A stretch of DNA of 14,998 nucleotides from JBDIVL01 sp039794405 (GTDB taxonomy: Bacteria; Planctomycetota; Brocadiia; Brocadiales; Brocadiaceae): positions 1 to 14,998 of the forward strand of contig JBDIVL010000065.1 in assembly GCA_039794405.1 (NCBI GenBank), given 5' to 3'. The notes beneath the pieces are model-generated. The model did no database searches, had not been told where the DNA came from, and saw only the letters and a list, made by a program, of their open reading frames with translations. Below, in pieces: positions 6,772-13,715 of the stretch. Position 1 is the first letter of the stretch. Every line of letters starts with the position of its first letter. Position numbers and translations under genes: made by a program.

Positions 6772-6979
6772 TTAATCCCGAAGGGATGTCATGATTATAG
6801 CAAAAGACCTAAGAAGAATTTTAAACCCCGAAGGGGTGACATAATTGTAAATAAAAAATTAAAATAACAACTAACCCGGAACGGTGTCGCCAAAATACAG
6901 CCTCATAATGTCACCCCTTCGGGGTTATTAGTCTGTGGTTTATTCTTTTGCTATAATCATTTCACCCCTTCAGGGTTAA
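6772..6979. repeat. Nested array of CCCCGAAGGGG palindromic repeats
   Basis: Five copies of a short palindrome of the form AACCCCGAAGGGGTGA occur: plus orientation at 6774-6790, 6824-6842 and (degenerate) about 6872-6888, and minus orientation at 6908-6926 and 6961-6977. Outer arms 6772-6806 and 6945-6979 are imperfect 35-nt reverse complements, sharing ATGATTATAGCAAAAG exactly. The inner arms 6824-6842 and 6908-6926 are perfect over 19 nt. The array can fold as one large cruciform. It sits between two convergent genes, where REP-like elements often lie. It may protect or end both transcripts. No CRISPR-like spacer pattern is present. Confidence 0.75.
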
Positions 6980-7025
6980 GTACATGACAGCCGTGCAGGA
7001 TGGCTGAAGCGATTTCGGGAAATTA

Positions 7026-7673
7026 TCACTTTATAAAGGATACTTTTTCGGCCCAGATACTTTCAGGATACTCCTTCAAGATATTTCTCCATGCATTTAA
7101 TAATGCATCTGCGTTATGAGTCGCTTTGTATTCTGAAACACCGAACCAGTACTGCGCTTCAGGGGCAACGGCACTTCGCGGATATTTGTCTACTACGAGC
7201 TTTAGTTGTGCACTGGCTGATTTATATTCCTGTCTTTCCAGTGCCATCATGCCCAGGCCGAGTTCTAACTGGGGAATGAATTCGTCAGGCGGTAAAAAGC
7301 CGTTAAAGCGGTAGTATTCATTACCAGTAGAGTCGAGGATAAGGATTGTCGGTGTCCAGAATACACGGTATTTGCTGAGGAGTTCTGATTTGCTCTGGGT
7401 ATTGATACGTAAAGGGATAAAGTTTTTTCTAATATAATCGGTTACTGATTGATTGGGGTACGTCACGGTACCCAATGTCTTGCAGCCCCCTCATGTAGGG
7501 GAGAAAAAGTCCAGAAGGATCGGTTTCTTTGTTGCCTCTGATTTTGAGACTGCATTTTCGAAGGTGGTTTCCCATGAGATGGCAGATGTATCTTTTTTGA
7601 CATCAGAAAGAACAACTGCTGCAAAAGGTATCATAGCTAATACCGATAGAAAGGGCATGCTGTATTCTAACAT
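7026..7673 (-). CDS. Thioredoxin-like TPR protein, probable selenoprotein (UGGC active site)
   Basis: Translation from the ATG at 7673, preceded by a strong AAAGGAGG site 6 nt away, reaches an in-frame TGA at 7493-7491 and continues open in the same frame to TAA at 7026. Reading TGA as selenocysteine gives 215 residues: a hydrophobic N-terminal segment (about 7-22, signal or anchor), a strand KPILLDFFSPT (50-60), then U61-G-G-C64-K. After this come a thioredoxin-fold continuation VTYPNQSVTDYI, the cis-proline loop FWTPTILIL (Pro108), and a C-terminal TPR-like helical region (about 141-215, KLVVDKYPRSAVAPEAQYWFG). The two halves are each incomplete without the other, and the TGA sits exactly where thioredoxins carry their first active-site Cys. 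A SECIS-like hairpin follows. The protein is probably exported and acts in thiol redox chemistry. The alternative is a nonsense mutation (TGC/TGT to TGA) in a pseudogene. The TTG at 7475 has no ribosome binding site and is not a credible start. Confidence 0.72.
7452..7493 (-). promoter_or_regulatory. Candidate bacterial SECIS element after the in-frame UGA
   Basis: On the minus strand the UGA (7493-7491) is followed by 14 nt and then the stem ATTGGGTAC (7476-7468), loop CGTGAC (7467-7462) and GTACCCCAAT (7461-7452). This forms a 9-bp stem with one bulged C. The loop begins 24 nt after the UGA and has G at its second position. Bacterial SECIS elements are described as a stem-loop with a short apical loop about 16-37 nt past the UGA and a G among the first two loop bases, so the fit is good. 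SelB binding is inferred. Confidence 0.65.
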
Positions 7674-7770
7674 GATAGTCCTCCTTTGCTAAAAAGATGT
7701 AACCTAGGGGATAAATGCCTTAATTATGAATGTATAACAGAATATCCGTGAAATCAATAAAAATATATCG

Positions 7771-7938
7771 TTATTTCCTGTCTCTTAAAAAGGCATCCAT
7801 ATCTGCCTTTATGCGGGGTTCATCGGTCTCTTTTGCCTTATTATAACAAAGGATACAAATATCCCCTTTCTTTGTAGTCATCTTTTTCCATTCATCTTTC
7901 TCTCCAAGATAGCGACCGCATTTCCAGCAATTGGCCAT
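7771..7938 (-). CDS. Small zinc-ribbon protein (55 aa)
   Basis: This minus-strand ORF runs from ATG at 7938 to TAA at 7771 and reads MANCWKCGRYLGEKDEW, then KKGDICILCYNKAKETDEP and a charged tail ending FLRDRK. Two CxxC pairs (Cys4/Cys7 and Cys28/Cys31) spaced by 20 residues make a one-zinc ribbon or rubredoxin-like knuckle. An AAAGGAAA site precedes the start. It lies 36 nt downstream of the Fe-S/DUF3786 gene and 97 nt upstream of the thioredoxin-like gene, all on the same strand. A job as a small metal-binding accessory or regulator is possible, but no function can be assigned. Its cysteine pattern, ribosome binding site and tight spacing support a real gene despite its size. Confidence 0.75.
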   Translation of the reverse strand: MANCWKCGRYLGEKDEWKKMTTKKGDICILCYNKAKETDEPRIKADMDAFLRDRK

Positions 7939-7974
7939 GGTATATTTCCTTTGTAAAGGGAGAACGAAACCGTT

Positions 7975-8748
7975 TTATCTTACCAGTAATTCTATAAATC
8001 TCTCTACAAGATAGGCAAGGTACTCTATATCGATGTATGCTTCTGCACTACTGTCCAGAAATAGTTTACAACTGGCATGAAATTCTTCATCGGCAGCCCA
8101 GAAACATATATATAAAGGTACGCATGGTAATAGGTCAAGACGGCAGATATAATCCGCCTTCATTTTGCCTGGAACTTCACTTCCACCAAGCTTATTACAA
8201 CGTTCCTTAAGTTGTTCTACATCTTTATTGAAAGCCGCAGCAACTTTCTCCTCTGCGCTTTTTTGAAATGCCTTTACATGGGAAGCAGTATTCGGGAAGT
8301 GCCCCAGGGTTATCCAATTTCCTGTTAAGGGCTTATTTCCCTTTCTGCGAATATAATCATAGATTATGATCTTTGACCATGAATCATGGCAATATATATC
8401 ATCTTCGAACAGACCCTCTTTGCGCATTTCGTAAAGCCTGTTCATCATTTTCAGCTTTATAATCTCACATCCGTTCTTAACTTTAAAGTGTGCACCGATA
8501 GCAGCCGCCGCTTCTCTGAAGTCTGTACGTTTAGCCTCGGCTTCTAATTCGTTACTTACGCGTTCATAATTATCTTCCATAGTGGTAATGGGTTTCCCGA
8601 CGGATAATTCTTTACCTTCTTTTTCGATGCAGGGACAATCCCATAACGTAAGCTGTGCATTTTTTACCCTGACAGCAAAGGCTATGCAGGTAGGTACGCC
8701 GCATTTACCACAGTTGGTTTTTGGCAGTTTTTTATATATCTCAATCAC
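7975..8748 (-). CDS. 4Fe-4S domain and DUF3786 protein
   Basis: The 257-residue protein starts with KLPKTNCGKCGVPTCIAFAV. Cys13, Cys16, Cys21 and Cys38 form the CxxCx4Cx16C pattern of the Fe-S domain found in the large corrinoid Fe-S protein subunit of CO dehydrogenase/acetyl-CoA synthase and in RnfB-like proteins. The remainder matches the character of DUF3786: YDYIRRKGNKPLTGNWITLGHFPNT, then LPCVPLYICFWAADEEFHASCKLFLD and a helical end. Such fusions are frequent in anaerobes and are thought to serve one-carbon or corrinoid chemistry, but the role is unproven. The start is a GTG with no visible Shine-Dalgarno, 9 nt after a hairpin. No upstream ATG exists in the open frame, so the start is the weakest part of the call. 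There are no transmembrane segments. Confidence 0.8.
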   Translation of the reverse strand: MIEIYKKLPKTNCGKCGVPTCIAFAVRVKNAQLTLWDCPCIEKEGKELSVGKPITTMEDNYERVSNELEAEAKRTDFREAAAAIGAHFKVKNGCEIIKLKMMNRLYEMRKEGLFEDDIYCHDSWSKIIIYDYIRRKGNKPLTGNWITLGHFPNTASHVKAFQKSAEEKVAAAFNKDVEQLKERCNKLGGSEVPGKMKADYICRLDLLPCVPLYICFWAADEEFHASCKLFLDSSAEAYIDIEYLAYLVERFIELLVR

Positions 8749-8756
8749 AATAACAC

Positions 8757-8799
8757 AAAAGGCATCCTCGAAATAGTATTTGGTCTTGGATGCCTTTTT
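8757..8799 (-). terminator. Intrinsic terminator between ppdK and the DUF3786 gene
   Basis: AAAAGGCATCC (8757-8767) pairs perfectly over 11 bp with GGATGCCTTTT (8788-8798), loop 20 nt. On the minus strand it lies 35 nt after the ppdK stop and ends in TTTTGTGTTATT. The plus-strand side also ends in five Ts. Because it stops only 9 nt before the next start codon, it may limit how much ppdK transcript reads into the downstream cluster. Confidence 0.65.
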
Positions 8800-8833
8800 A
8801 AAATCGTATTTTAAAAATATAATTTAATTTTTC

Positions 8834-11602
8834 TTAAACGGTTGCTTGTGACACTGGCTGTTGTAATGATGCTTGTGCCGCAGCCAGCCGGGCAATGGGT
8901 ACTCTAAATGGAGAACAACTTACATAGTTCATTCCGGCCTTGTGGCAAAAGGTTATTGTTTGTGGATTTCCGCCATGTTCACCGCAGATGCCCACCTTTA
9001 ATTTAGGACGTGTGCTTCTTCCTTTCTGAATCCCGATCTCTACGAGCTGACCAGTTCCTTCCTGATCTAATACCTGAAATGGGTCCTTTTCGAGGATGCC
9101 TTTTTCGATATAATCTATAACAAAAGATCCTACATCGTCACGGCTGAAACCAAAGGTCATTTGGGTGAGATCGTTGGTTCCAAAGGAAAAGAATTCGGCG
9201 TGTTTTGCGATTTTATCGGCAATAAGGGCGGCCCGCGGTAGCTCAATCATAGTACCTACCATGTAGTTAATTTGGACATCCTTTTTCTTCATGATATCTT
9301 TTGCAATTCCGTGGATGTTATCTCTTAGTATGGTAAATTCCTGTTCCGTACTGATGATGGGCAACATGATCTCAGGATAAACAACGATACCCTTTTTCTT
9401 CATATTGCTTGCCGCTTCTATAATGGCTTGTACCTGCATTTCATATATTTCTGGATACGTGATTCCCAGGCGGCAGCCGCGATGACCCAGCATAGGGTTC
9501 AATTCATGAAGTACGGATACCTTTTCCTGTACTTCTTTAAGGCTTATCTTCATTTTTTTCGCGATTTCCTTCTGGTTGTGTTCTTCCTGTGGCAAAAATT
9601 CATGAAGAGGCGGATCAAGAAGACGTATCGTAACGGGAAACCCATCCATAGCTTTAAATATTTGTTCAAAATCACGACGCTGCATGGGGAGTAATTTTTT
9701 GAGGGCTGATGTATATGAATTAAGTGGTTCTTTGAGTTCTTTTTTTGCCTGTAGTAGTTCCTTCTTAAGGATGCTCGTTTTATCGTTTGTCGCCTTTGAC
9801 AGTTCTTTTTCAAGAAGGGCGATCTTGTTCTTTAAGGTTTTTACATCCGGGGCTGAGAGAATCATCTGACGTACGGAATCAATCCTGTTTTCTCCAAAAA
9901 ACATATGTTCCGTTCTGCAAAGCCCGATACCCTCTGCGCCTAATTCACGTGCCCTTTTTGCATCTTCCGGGGTGTCTGCATTGGTTCGTACTTTAAGTCC
10001 ACGGAACTCATCCGCCCACGCCATAAGTGTGGCAAAGTCTCCGCTAAGCCTCGGTTCAATGGTAGCGACTTGACCAAGCATCACTTCACCGCTACTGCCA
10101 TCTAATGAGATGTAGTCACCCTTTTTTACTACCCTGCCATTTACCTTAAAGGTTTGATTTTTGTAATCCACGTTTAATGAACCGCAGCCGGCTACACAGC
10201 ACTTTCCCATCCCTCTTGCTACTACGGCTGCATGGGACGTCATACCGCCACGGGTTGTAAGGATGCCCTGGGAAACATGCATTCCTCCAATATCTTCAGG
10301 AGAAGTTTCCTTTCTTACCAGGATAACCTTTTCATGCTTTGTGACTAATTTTTCTGCGTCTTCGGCACTAAAAACTACCTTGCCGGTGGCTGCACCAGGA
10401 GAAGCTGGAAGTCCGACAGCAAGTATCTCTCTTTTTGCTTTTGGATCAAACATGGGGTGTAGTAATTGGTCTATCTGGTTAGGGTCAATGCGCAAAATTG
10501 AGGTTTTTTTGTCGATCAGTCCCTCTTTAGCCATATCGACCGCAAACCTCACAGCCGCCCTGGCTGTCCGTTTACCGGTCCTTGTCTGGAGCATGAACAA
10601 TCGATTTTCCTGGATCGTAAATTCAATATCCTGAACGTCCTTGAAGTGATTTTCCAGGGTGTTCTTATATTTAACAAGCTGCTCATAGACGTCCGGCATC
10701 TCTTTTTTAAGGTTGGTGATGGGTTCCGGTGTGCGGATACCTGCTACGACATCCTCACCTTGGGCGTTAATGAGGAATTCTCCATAGAATTCATTTTCAC
10801 CTGTTGACGGATTCCTCGTAAAACATACCCCTGTGGCCGAATGATTTCCCATATTTCCAAAGACCATTGCCTGAATATTTACTGCTGTTCCGAGGAGCCC
10901 CTTAATCTCATATAGTTGTCGATATTTTATTGCACGGGGATTGTTCCATGAGGCAAATACGGCATGAATCGCCTTATTGAGTTGCACTTTTGGATCATTT
11001 GGAAAAGGCTCGCGGGTTTTCTTTTGGTAAATGACTTTAAACTCTTCGACAATGTTTTTCAACTGTTCTGAATTGAGTTCTGTGTCATTTTTCACTCGTG
11101 CCTTTTTCTTGTACTTATCGAGGATTTCTTCGAAAGAGTGGCGGTCCACACCCATAACGACATCGCCAAATATGGTGATAAAACGCCGGTATGCATCCCA
11201 TACAAAGCGCTCATTATTTGTCTTCTTAATCAGACCTTTAACAGCGTCTGTGGTTAACCCTAAATTTAAAACTGTGTCCATCATGCCAGGCATGGATGCT
11301 GCTGCACCACTGCGGACAGAAACCAGTAAAGGATTGTCTCCGTCACCTAATTTTGCTCCCATAAGTTTCTCTAAACGGGAAAGGTTCTGCTCTATTTCTT
11401 TGGCAAGACCATCAGGATACTGCTGATTATTCTTATAATATGCATCACAAACCTCAGTTGTTATCGTAAATCCAGGAGGGACCGGTATACCGAGATTGGT
11501 CATTTCTGCAAGATTCGCTCCCTTACCACCCAGGAGGTGTTTCATGTCTGCCCTCCCCTCCGCAGACCCATTACCAAAAAAATAGACATACTTAGGTGAC
11601 AT
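8834..11602 (-). CDS. ppdK: Pyruvate, phosphate dikinase
   Basis: This enzyme interconverts pyruvate, ATP and Pi with PEP, AMP and PPi in the cytoplasm. I start at the ATG at 11602, eight bases after an AAAGGAG site (922 residues); the TTG at 11623 precedes that site and is unlikely. Domains in order: ATP-grasp (GGKGANLAEMTNLGIPVPPG at residues 25-44, SVRSGAAASMPGMMDTVLNL), the phosphohistidine swivel domain with TTRGGMTSHAAVVARGMG (catalytic His457), and the PEP/pyruvate barrel with GIGLCRTEHMFF, NPMLGHRGCRLG, SFGTNDLTQMTFGFSRDD and VGICGEHGG (catalytic Cys873). It is about 45 residues longer than the usual ~875, because of a Lys/Glu/Leu-rich helical insert after RQMILSA (about residues 587-633). 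Direction in the cell (gluconeogenic or glycolytic) cannot be read from sequence. The gene appears to be transcribed alone, with a terminator after it. Confidence 0.96.
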   Translation of the reverse strand: MSPKYVYFFGNGSAEGRADMKHLLGGKGANLAEMTNLGIPVPPGFTITTEVCDAYYKNNQQYPDGLAKEIEQNLSRLEKLMGAKLGDGDNPLLVSVRSGAAASMPGMMDTVLNLGLTTDAVKGLIKKTNNERFVWDAYRRFITIFGDVVMGVDRHSFEEILDKYKKKARVKNDTELNSEQLKNIVEEFKVIYQKKTREPFPNDPKVQLNKAIHAVFASWNNPRAIKYRQLYEIKGLLGTAVNIQAMVFGNMGNHSATGVCFTRNPSTGENEFYGEFLINAQGEDVVAGIRTPEPITNLKKEMPDVYEQLVKYKNTLENHFKDVQDIEFTIQENRLFMLQTRTGKRTARAAVRFAVDMAKEGLIDKKTSILRIDPNQIDQLLHPMFDPKAKREILAVGLPASPGAATGKVVFSAEDAEKLVTKHEKVILVRKETSPEDIGGMHVSQGILTTRGGMTSHAAVVARGMGKCCVAGCGSLNVDYKNQTFKVNGRVVKKGDYISLDGSSGEVMLGQVATIEPRLSGDFATLMAWADEFRGLKVRTNADTPEDAKRARELGAEGIGLCRTEHMFFGENRIDSVRQMILSAPDVKTLKNKIALLEKELSKATNDKTSILKKELLQAKKELKEPLNSYTSALKKLLPMQRRDFEQIFKAMDGFPVTIRLLDPPLHEFLPQEEHNQKEIAKKMKISLKEVQEKVSVLHELNPMLGHRGCRLGITYPEIYEMQVQAIIEAASNMKKKGIVVYPEIMLPIISTEQEFTILRDNIHGIAKDIMKKKDVQINYMVGTMIELPRAALIADKIAKHAEFFSFGTNDLTQMTFGFSRDDVGSFVIDYIEKGILEKDPFQVLDQEGTGQLVEIGIQKGRSTRPKLKVGICGEHGGNPQTITFCHKAGMNYVSCSPFRVPIARLAAAQASLQQPVSQATV

Positions 11603-12012
11603 CCAAACTACTCCTTTCAACAATATAGTATTTTAAAACGCGAATGAAATGGACGGTATTTTTTACTGCTGTCTATGCTTAAAGTATATATAAGAGCACG
11701 TATCAAAGGGTACTTTATGCTATCAAAAACAGATTTGTCTGGCAAGGAAATTTCAAGACAAAATAGTCTACAGATACCTGGCACAGCGAAGCAGCGATGA
11801 AAGCAACTAAACAGGAATTAAAGTATACAAAGAATGTCAAATCCGAAATCCAAAATCCGAAATGAGATTGGGTGATTGGAATTTGATAATAGTTCAAAAA
11901 GCATCCGAAAAAGAGGTTTTTACACGGTAATACTATATATATTGCTATATTGAAAATAAATTGATAGTATGAATGCCGAAAAGGAAATTCGGTTCTCTTC
12001 TATGATAAATTT
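11603..12012. other. Divergent intergenic region between ppdK and the MFS gene
   Basis: This 410-bp stretch has no credible gene; a 60-codon minus-strand ORF (11715-11897) and a 64-codon one (11920-12114) lack support. Around 11838-11864 there are short direct repeats of AAATCCGAAATC, followed by ATTGGGTGATTGGAATTTG, a low-complexity pattern of repeat origin. Promoters for both flanking genes must lie here. The plus-strand one is listed separately, and no clear promoter for ppdK stands out. Confidence 0.5.
11942..11970 (+). promoter_or_regulatory. Candidate promoter for the MFS transporter gene
   Basis: TTGCTA (11942-11947) and TAGTAT (11965-11970) are 17 nt apart, in a very AT-rich stretch. 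Transcription would start near 11977, leaving a leader of about 36 nt. A short pair CCGAA/TTCGG (11976-11980 with 11988-11992) lies in that leader. There is no clear ribosome binding site before the ATG at 12013. Confidence 0.35.
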
Positions 12013-13296
12013 ATGAGACATACAGTAAAAATAACCGAAGTTTTGAGAAACCATAATTTTTTGAAGCTCTGGATCGGGCAAATTATATCTGCCCTGGGTG
12101 ATAGATTTCATCAAATGGCATTGTTAGGGCTAATTATAAAACAAGGAGGAAATGTAGGGGAAGAGTTATCAAAAATTACCTTTTGGAGCATACTTCCCTT
12201 CTTTCTGTTCAGCCTTTTTTCCGGTGTACTCTCGGATCGGTGGTCACGGAAATGGATACTGGTAGGGTCGGATATGGCACGTGTACTTTTAGTCTGTGCT
12301 ATTCCATGGATTATTCGTGATGTAAACCAGTTAGCATCTGTGTACCCTGTGATCTTTATTATCGGTATTTTTACGTGTCTTTTTTCACCGGCGAAATTTT
12401 CAATCATCCCCAATATTATTGAGGATCGTTATCTTTTAGCCGGAAACTCCCTCATTGCCTCTTCAGCGCTGTTAAGTGTCCTGGCCGGTACTGCTGTTGG
12501 CAGCGTTGTGTTTGATTTTATGGGGTTCAGGACGTCCATGTATGTCGATGCCTTTACCTACTTTTTCTCTGCAGGTATGATATGGATGTTAACAATAAAA
12601 GAAAAAGAACGTGCTAAAATCAAAGGTGTTATGGTGGTATTATCAGATATAAAGCAGGGTATGAAATACATTTATCAGGATGGAAGGTTGATGGTACTGA
12701 TCTCTTTTGGTGCAATCTTCTGGTTTGTAGGTATCAGCTTTTATATCGTGGTTTCGGACTTTACCAGGAAGGTTTGGGGTTTTACTTCGTTAACTCCTAT
12801 CGGGCTGCTTTTTACATTTCTCGGCGGTGGTCTTTTTATCGGATCACTCCTCATAGGTAAGTATGGTAACAGGATGAAAAGGAGTATTCTTTATCCATGG
12901 AGCCTCTGGGTTCTGGCTTTTGGTATCATGGCCTTTCCTTTGGCGCACCGGTCGTATACTGTTATTTTTAGTATCACCTTTTTTATCGGGATTGCCGGCG
13001 GTGCATTTCTTGCACCCATCAATGCCGATATTCAAAGGATTGTACCCGATGAGTTAAGAGGCAGGACTTTTGCCTGTAAGGATATCTTTGTGAATGCCGC
13101 CATGGTAGCACCGGTGCTGATAATAGGGAAATTGACGACCTTCATCCCCATCAGGGAACTGGTATTTTATCTGGGTATTGGAATTCTTTTGATAGGTATT
13201 TTTGTGGCCTGGAAGAGCATGAGATTAAATACCCTCGTAGTATCTTTCGTCTTAACTTTTGATATTTTTGGCAAGAATATGTGGTTGAATGACTAA
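12013..13296 (+). CDS. MFS transporter, LplT-like
   Basis: The 427-residue integral membrane protein alternates long hydrophobic helices (about 10-12) with short charged loops. The loop GVLSDRWSRK (71-80) after the second helix is the MFS motif A (GxLaDrxGrkx). The segment FSPAKFSIIPNIIEDRYLLAGNSLI and the later GGAFLAPINADIQRIVPDELRGR resemble the SPAK..I/GN.L and P.NA.LQ regions of LplT, the lysophospholipid transporter, and more generally of the MFS_3/EntS group. A PlsC-type acyltransferase follows on the same strand after 419 bp. In many bacteria LplT is paired or fused with such an enzyme (lplT-aas), so lysophospholipid flipping for re-acylation is a reasonable inference. Drug or siderophore export remains possible. 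The ATG at 12013 is kept although no Shine-Dalgarno is visible. Confidence 0.8.
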   Translation: MRHTVKITEVLRNHNFLKLWIGQIISALGDRFHQMALLGLIIKQGGNVGEELSKITFWSILPFFLFSLFSGVLSDRWSRKWILVGSDMARVLLVCAIPWIIRDVNQLASVYPVIFIIGIFTCLFSPAKFSIIPNIIEDRYLLAGNSLIASSALLSVLAGTAVGSVVFDFMGFRTSMYVDAFTYFFSAGMIWMLTIKEKERAKIKGVMVVLSDIKQGMKYIYQDGRLMVLISFGAIFWFVGISFYIVVSDFTRKVWGFTSLTPIGLLFTFLGGGLFIGSLLIGKYGNRMKRSILYPWSLWVLAFGIMAFPLAHRSYTVIFSITFFIGIAGGAFLAPINADIQRIVPDELRGRTFACKDIFVNAAMVAPVLIIGKLTTFIPIRELVFYLGIGILLIGIFVAWKSMRLNTLVVSFVLTFDIFGKNMWLND

Positions 13297-13398
13297 ACGC
13301 CAGATGATCTGATAGTTAAATAGCTGGATGGTTATATGAGTTTTTTTATATGTCTAAATACCATTTTACGTTGAAGACTTTTCTCCCATAATAACCAT

Positions 13399-13545
13399 CT
13401 ATAGCATCCAAGAGATGAAACCGAACAGAATATAATGAAGCCAAATAAAATGAACCAGGATTTGATTACACCATCACGGACAAACAAGTTTGTCCGTGCC
13501 ACCCGATCTAAAATACTGTTCGGTTTCATCGCTTGAATACTATAA
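13399..13545. repeat. MITE-like inverted repeat with a palindromic core
   Basis: GATGAAACCGAACAG (13414-13428) is perfectly repeated in inverse at 13516-13530. With a few mismatches the arms extend to about 13400-13431 and 13513-13544. Midway lies a near-perfect palindrome: CACGGACAAAC (13475-13485), AA, GTTTGTCCGTG (13488-13498). This layout, terminal inverted arms with a hairpin inside and no ORF, resembles a small non-autonomous element. The rest of the 419-bp gap between the MFS and PlsC genes holds short AT-rich repeats such as CCATTCAA twice at 13553-13568, and nothing that looks coding. Confidence 0.6.
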
Positions 13546-13715
13546 CATTCAGCCATTCAACCATTCAACCATAAAATTTATCTAACCACTAACCATAATT
13601 TTGATTTTGTCTCCTCCGAATCGTTTGGGTTAGGTATTGGAGGATGGAAATTGGAAGTTGAAGGTTAGATTTCTAGCTTCTTATAAAGCGAACCATTACT
13701 AAGTAATATGGTAAG

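Noticed and set aside
6988..7006. Short hairpin after the thioredoxin-like gene as its terminator
   Set aside because: The stem is only 5 bp (CAGCC/GGCTG) and no T-tract follows on the minus strand. The larger palindromic array beyond it is a better candidate.
7026..7475. Separate gene starting at TTG 7475
   Set aside because: The TTG is in the middle of the thioredoxin fold, in the same frame as the upstream part, with no ribosome binding site. A single protein read through the UGA explains both parts better.
7491..7493. TGA reassigned as a sense codon genome-wide
   Set aside because: TGA ends the FmdE gene in this window in a normal ATGA overlap, and no other gene here contains an internal TGA.
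10263..11426. Plus-strand ORFs of 123 and 131 codons opposite ppdK
   Set aside because: They lie fully antisense to a conserved enzyme, have no recognisable domains and no convincing start signals.
11715..12114. Two minus-strand ORFs of 60 and 64 codons upstream of ppdK
   Set aside because: They are composed of low-complexity repeat sequence or overlap the MFS gene. No ribosome binding site or conserved motif was seen.
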